Below, piece by piece: positions 61,161-64,000 of a stretch of DNA of 64,000 nt. The notes beneath the pieces are model-generated. The model did no database searches and was not told the DNA's origin. It saw nothing but the letters and a program-made list of their open reading frames with translations. Origin of the DNA: Avispirillum sp959601495 (GTDB lineage Bacteria > Bacillota > Clostridia > Oscillospirales > CAG-272); NCBI GenBank assembly GCA_959601495.1, contig CAUGPT010000009.1, positions 1 to 64,000 on the forward strand, read 5' to 3'. A program made the position numbers and the translations under genes. Each line of letters starts with the position of its first letter. Position 1 is the stretch's first letter.

Positions 61161-62369
61161 TCACTCCGACGCCTTGTAATTGTATAAAGGCTTAAGTATT
61201 TCGATCATATCAACGGTCTCGCCTATGACGTCGGTTATGTCGCACAGCGGTTTATACGCCATGGGTGCTTCGTCTATGGTGAATTTGTTTACCGACGTTG
61301 TATATATGCCGTCCATTGCGTTTCTGTAATCGTCCATGTCGAGCGTTGCCCTTGCTTTCGCGCGGGACATGAGCCTGCCGGCTCCGTGCGGGGCGGAAAA
61401 GTTCCAGTCGGGGTTTCCCCTGCCGCGGGCAAGTATGCTTCCGTCGCGCATATTCATGGGGATCAGAACAAGCTCTCCGCCATGCGCGGCGATCGCGCCC
61501 TTGCGCAGTATCATTTCATCTGTGTCTATGTAGTTGTGGACAGTGTGAAACGAGGAAAGCGCCGTCATACCCGTCTTTTTCAAAAGAGTATCCGCGATAA
61601 TCTCGCGGTTGCGCCGCGCGAACTCCTGACATAGCTTCGTGTCATGCAGATAGTCGTCAAGATATGTACCGTGCAGGCAGCAAAGCTCCGCAGGCATTGT
61701 CGGCTTTTTTGCCTTTTGCTCGTTTTCAAACGCCTTCAGCGCCGCCTGAATCTCGGTGCTGCGCCCCTGCTCTTTGTATGCGCGTATGATCTCGTTCCGA
61801 CCGGCGATAATATCCGTTTTGCCCGCGTCAAGGTCGGCTGCAAGTCCCTGATACAGCTCGGCGACCTGCTTTCCCAGGTTCCGGCTGCCGGAATGTATGA
61901 TAAGGTAAGCGGTGCCGCCTTCGGCGACATCTATTTCTATAAAATGGTTTCCGCCGCCCAGGGTGCCGAGGCTTCTTTCAAGGCGACTCTGATGTTTGAG
62001 CTTTTCAAAGCAGCGCAGCCCTTCAAGGTCGAACTTTTCAACGGGCTCCTGCCAAACCTCTCTTCCGCAGGGAACGGAGTGCGCAGCATCGTCAAATTTT
62101 TCAAGGTCGATACGGGCGCTGCCGAGCTTTACGGTGTACATTCCGCAGCCTATATCAACGCCTACAATACTCGGCGCGACTCTGTCGGATACAGTCATAG
62201 TTGTGCCGACGGTGCAGCCTTTTCCTGCGTGGACGTCAGGCATTATGCGTATTTTTGAACCCTTGGTAAAATCGCAGTCGCACATTTTTTCTATCTGACC
62301 GACCGACGCTTCATCCGCCGTCTTTGCGTAGCAGACGGCGGTATTTACTTTTCCTTTGATCTCAAACAC
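61161..62369 (-). CDS. rtcB: RNA-splicing ligase RtcB
   Basis: 402 aa, GTG start with AAAGGAG 7 nt upstream. Metal and GTP motifs: MPDVHAGKGCTVG, VGVDIGCGM, GTLGGGNHFIE, HSGSRNLG and SAPHGAGRLMSR (the His that carries GMP). RtcB joins 3'-phosphate or 2',3'-cyclic phosphate ends to 5'-OH RNA ends with GTP and Mn2+, repairing cleaved tRNA and rRNA. Slightly shorter than the E. coli enzyme but complete. The 5' end of the gene follows RNA element C by 26 nt, so the RNAs and rtcB likely share a transcript. Confidence 0.96.
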   Translation of the reverse strand: MFEIKGKVNTAVCYAKTADEASVGQIEKMCDCDFTKGSKIRIMPDVHAGKGCTVGTTMTVSDRVAPSIVGVDIGCGMYTVKLGSARIDLEKFDDAAHSVPCGREVWQEPVEKFDLEGLRCFEKLKHQSRLERSLGTLGGGNHFIEIDVAEGGTAYLIIHSGSRNLGKQVAELYQGLAADLDAGKTDIIAGRNEIIRAYKEQGRSTEIQAALKAFENEQKAKKPTMPAELCCLHGTYLDDYLHDTKLCQEFARRNREIIADTLLKKTGMTALSSFHTVHNYIDTDEMILRKGAIAAHGGELVLIPMNMRDGSILARGRGNPDWNFSAPHGAGRLMSRAKARATLDMDDYRNAMDGIYTTSVNKFTIDEAPMAYKPLCDITDVIGETVDMIEILKPLYNYKASE

Positions 62370-62395
62370 CGCATGGCTCCTTTCTTATTTAATAC

Positions 62396-62502
62396 AAGGC
62401 ACCGCTGCATGCTGACATTGTCAGCCGAAGCATTTCTCCCCGCGAAAAGGGCTGCGGGGCTGTATATGCTTTAATTTAGAGACAGGCTGCTGTCGGTGCC
62501 TT
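62396..62502 (-). ncRNA. Y-RNA-like element C (107 nt)
   Basis: The ends AAGGCACCG and CGGTGCCTT pair perfectly (9 bp), identical to element B, and CAGCA stands at nt 11-15. Inside, AAGCAT/ATGCTT encloses a CCCCGC/GCGGGG hairpin, and a separate hairpin GCTGAC-AAT-GTCAGC follows. There is no tRNA T-loop. Last RNA of the array, directly before the rtcB ribosome site. Confidence 0.7.
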
Positions 62503-62508
62503 TGTTAC

Positions 62509-62622
62509 AAGACGCGTATTAATACATACGGGGAATTTCACCCCGCCGCCTCTTGCCCCGTAAGCAAGCGCCGGTGATCCGGCTAATGCCTTAAATACAG
62601 ATGTGATTGCTGCCCGCGTCTT
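62509..62622 (-). ncRNA. Y-RNA-like element D (114 nt), tRNA-shaped
   Basis: Ends AAGACGCG and CGCGTCTT pair perfectly (8 bp); CAGCA at nt 11-15. Inside stand three arms in tRNA order and geometry: GCCGG-ATCA-CCGGC, then CTTGC with a 7-nt loop and GCAAG, a short spacer, then CGGGG with a 7-nt loop (TGAAATT) and CCCCG. No CCA and no free acceptor end, so not a tRNA. 6 nt before element C. Confidence 0.7.
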
Positions 62623-62632
62623 TCAAAAGATC

Positions 62633-62729
62633 AAGGCACCGTTTGAAGCGGGATTCGAACCCGCAAGAGATGGATTTCTGCCGTCTCTGCTGTAACCGTT
62701 TAGCTATTCACTGCTGCTGTCGGTGCCTT
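62633..62729 (-). ncRNA. Y-RNA-like element B (97 nt), tRNA mimic
   Basis: Ends AAGGCACCG and CGGTGCCTT pair (9 bp), CAGCA at nt 11-15. The interior is a tRNA body: TA-GCT-AAACGGTTAC-AGC is a D-arm with the conserved GG, AGAGA...TCTCT an anticodon-like arm, and GCGGG-TTCGAAT-CCCGC (62648-62664) a textbook T-arm. TGAA/TTCA replaces the acceptor stem and passes into the terminal helix, so the ends are closed. Published bacterial Y RNAs (YrlA type) have just this tRNA-like module on an Ro-binding stem. Confidence 0.78.
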
Positions 62730-62731
62730 AC

Positions 62732-62818
62732 AAGGTACTCTCCGACGGCGGGGATGATCCCGCCGCAGGCAGATTCTTTAATCATATAAAAAGAAGAATA
62801 GATTGCTGTAAGTACCTT
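62732..62818 (-). ncRNA. Y-RNA-like element A (87 nt)
   Basis: Ends AAGGTACT and AGTACCTT pair perfectly (8 bp); CAGCA at nt 11-15 as in the others. Inside are a weak A/U stem (ATTCTT/AAGAAT) and a strong hairpin CGGCGGG-ATCATC-CCCGCCG. First RNA of the array; only 2 nt separate it from element B. Confidence 0.7.
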
Positions 62819-62860
62819 TCGCGGGGCGCGCCGTCGTCGCTTTTCGTGCCCTGTGAGCAT

Positions 62861-62885
62861 ATTTTACCAAACCGAAACAGGTAAA
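62861..62885 (-). promoter_or_regulatory. Putative promoter/operator of the RNA-rtcB operon
   Basis: Minus strand TAAAAT -10 (62861-62866) with no good -35. It overlaps the inverted repeat TTTACC-N11-GGTAAA (62863-62885). A weak -35 plus a palindrome suggests a promoter that needs a regulator, plausibly one of the WYL proteins encoded upstream. Confidence 0.5.
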
Positions 62886-62892
62886 TCACGGA

Positions 62893-62930
62893 AAAAAAGC
62901 TGCGAACTCATCTGAGTTCACAGCTTTTTT
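62893..62930 (-). terminator. Terminator overlapping the WYL gene end
   Basis: AAAAAAGCTG and GAACTCA pair with TGAGTTC and CAGCTTTTTT around TC, with one bulged pair; it spans the stop codon, so the RNA array probably has its own promoter. Confidence 0.85.
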
Positions 62931-63816
62931 GAGAGATAAGCCGCTCTTTTATAAGCTTTTCAAAGCTTTGCGGTTCCAAGACTTTTACAAACGGTCCGAA
63001 AGACAGCACGCGTATAACGATCTCCGTCTCGTCGCTTTCATAATACTTCAGGCGCAAAATGTACCTGCCGTCGTTTGTGCGTTCTGCCCGCCTTTCAAAA
63101 TGGGCGAAATGCATCATGGCTCTTTCAAGAGTGTTGCGCTCGTTTGTTATGAGCAGCGAGAGCTCTTTGAGCTGCTCCTCCTGCGGACTTTCTTCCCATG
63201 TGCCGTCGCCTTTGTACAGCTCGCAGCTTACTATCCTTCCGAGATTGTAATGTTTGAACCTGGATCCGCCTGCTATGATGCGGATCTTGTCATCCTTTGC
63301 CGAGTATTCAAAGCCCTTCGGGAAAAAGCGGATGCGCGCTTCTTTGCCGTGGCGGTTCGTCATGACGGCGCGGACGGGCAGATCGCCGCGGGCGGCATAA
63401 AGCAGCAGGCGAAAGTGCTTTATATACTCCTCGTCTTCATACGGATCCCCGTCGCTGTATTGATCGTATATCCTGTAGTCTTCCCTTGTGAAAAGAGGCT
63501 CGGTGTCGTCGAGATCGGGAAACTCTGCGCCGAACAGTCTGACGCGCGGATCCTCGGATACGGCTTTCAGCCACCGCTTTTCGAGAAGAGTAAGCGGCAT
63601 CGTGGGCTTTCGCAGCAGCACGGGCGACATATCATCTTTCAGCAGCGGCCATCTGCCGGATCTCAGCGCGGGCAGTATGGTAAGCGTGCTTTCCGAAAAT
63701 GCCTCTTTCGCAACGCATTTTTGCAGATCCCTTTCAGTTGTCCTCGGGTCAAAGGCAGCTTCGAGAATTCTTGCCACCGTATTGTAATACACCGAGTACA
63801 GCTCACTGAATATCAA
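62908..63816 (-). CDS. WYL-domain protein 1
   Basis: 302 aa from a TTG at 63816 (GGGGGTGA 5 nt upstream); a GTG at 63825 is the alternative. It overlaps the end of the next WYL gene. MPLTLLEKRWLKAVSEDPRVRLFG and FRLLLYAARGDLPVRAVMTNRHG are typical of a family of paired WYL proteins in gut Firmicutes; the later part (FEYSAKDDKIRIIAGGSRFKHYNLGRIVSCELY) is the WYL domain itself. No HTH is seen in this copy. WYL domains sense ligands, often nucleic acid or nucleotides, and commonly control defence and repair genes. Confidence 0.85.
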   Translation of the reverse strand: MIFSELYSVYYNTVARILEAAFDPRTTERDLQKCVAKEAFSESTLTILPALRSGRWPLLKDDMSPVLLRKPTMPLTLLEKRWLKAVSEDPRVRLFGAEFPDLDDTEPLFTREDYRIYDQYSDGDPYEDEEYIKHFRLLLYAARGDLPVRAVMTNRHGKEARIRFFPKGFEYSAKDDKIRIIAGGSRFKHYNLGRIVSCELYKGDGTWEESPQEEQLKELSLLITNERNTLERAMMHFAHFERRAERTNDGRYILRLKYYESDETEIVIRVLSFGPFVKVLEPQSFEKLIKERLISQKSCELR

Positions 63817-64000
63817 CGTTTTCACCCCCGTCAATACCGTACATACGGTACATTTCCCGAAGATCTTCCCTGAACTTGTTTTCCGCCGTGCGGTTGGAAA
63901 AATCAAGTCTTGTTATGCGAGAGATAAACGTGCGTATCCACGGCAGCATTTCTGTCGTGTCAAACACATCGGCGGTGTAGAGACAGTGGCTGTCGTCCGT
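63803..64000 (-). CDS. WYL-domain protein 2, only the last 65 residues in the window
   Basis: The frame runs in from the right edge and ends at 63803: it reads CLYTADVFDTTEMLPWIRTF, then ISRITRLDFSNRTAENKFRE and DLREMYRMYGI. This matches the C-terminal extension of WYL regulators. It precedes and overlaps WYL protein 1, so the two are a tandem, co-translated pair, probably upstream in the RNA-repair locus. Confidence 0.8.
   Translation of the reverse strand, partial: TDDSHCLYTADVFDTTEMLPWIRTFISRITRLDFSNRTAENKFREDLREMYRMYGIDGGENVDIQ

Noticed and set aside
62633..62729. Element B as an ordinary tRNA gene
   Set aside because: The acceptor stem is interrupted by 14 extra nt on the 5' side, no CCA, and the same closing helix occurs in element C, which has no tRNA body.

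Overview
The window reads as a chromosomal piece of a moderately GC-rich Firmicute, most likely a gut-type Clostridia (Oscillospirales-like; this placement is inference). The signs are strong AGGAGG-type ribosome sites, TTGACA-N17-TATAAT promoters, dockerin-bearing secreted protein, indolepyruvate:ferredoxin oxidoreductase, A-type flavoprotein, NifS/NifU-type Fe-S assembly, LytR-CpsA-Psr protein and the rpmH-rnpA-yidD-yidC-jag-mnmE-rsmG-noc block in Firmicute order.

Layout. 1-1250: 3' end of a tRNA-Asn, then two tandem ~310-bp non-coding units that each end in an identical 36-bp copy of the tRNA 3' end, further hairpin repeats, and an AT-rich orphan gene. 2.4-16 kb: aldo/keto reductase, a secreted two-protease dockerin protein, lipoprotein, CAT-like acetyltransferase, an HTH-fused LicC-like cytidylyltransferase with an APC permease, DMT permease, QueH, D-lactate dehydrogenase, flavodiiron protein. 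16-20.5 kb: LRR protein and proBAC. 20.6-28.8 kb: the ribosomal L34/RNase P/membrane insertase/tRNA-modification/Noc block, without dnaA or mnmG in it. 28.9-36 kb (minus strand): PHP phosphatase, LCP protein, low-complexity membrane protein, MnmM, IorBA. 36-46 kb: unknown conserved protein, CDF transporter, acyl-ACP thioesterase, L-fucose isomerase, an 800-bp hairpin/repeat region, GH31 glycosidase, TSCPD, DUF4097 and HAAS-like proteins. 46-49 kb: TrmB, phosphodiesterase, MnmL, XRE regulator. 49-58.5 kb (minus): NadA, NifU, NifS, YhhN, RsmF-like, Obg, PPase, aminotransferase, membrane protein. 58.5-64 kb (minus): a candidate small RNA next to a truncated cytidine deaminase, nitroreductase, and an RNA-repair-type locus.

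The standout is 59656-64000: two tandem WYL-domain proteins, an array of four tandem structured RNAs (62396-62818), RtcB RNA ligase and a DUF2828 TROVE-like/VWA protein. All four RNA elements start with AAG, carry CAGCA at nucleotides 11-15 and close with a perfect 8-9 bp helix ending CTTG; one contains a full tRNA D-arm and T-arm. This parallels the rsr-Y RNA-rtcB RNA-repair operons of proteobacteria, but with a DUF2828 protein in place of Rsr, WYL proteins in place of RtcR and four different RNAs. That the RNAs are Y-RNA-like is inference from structure and context; no database was searched.
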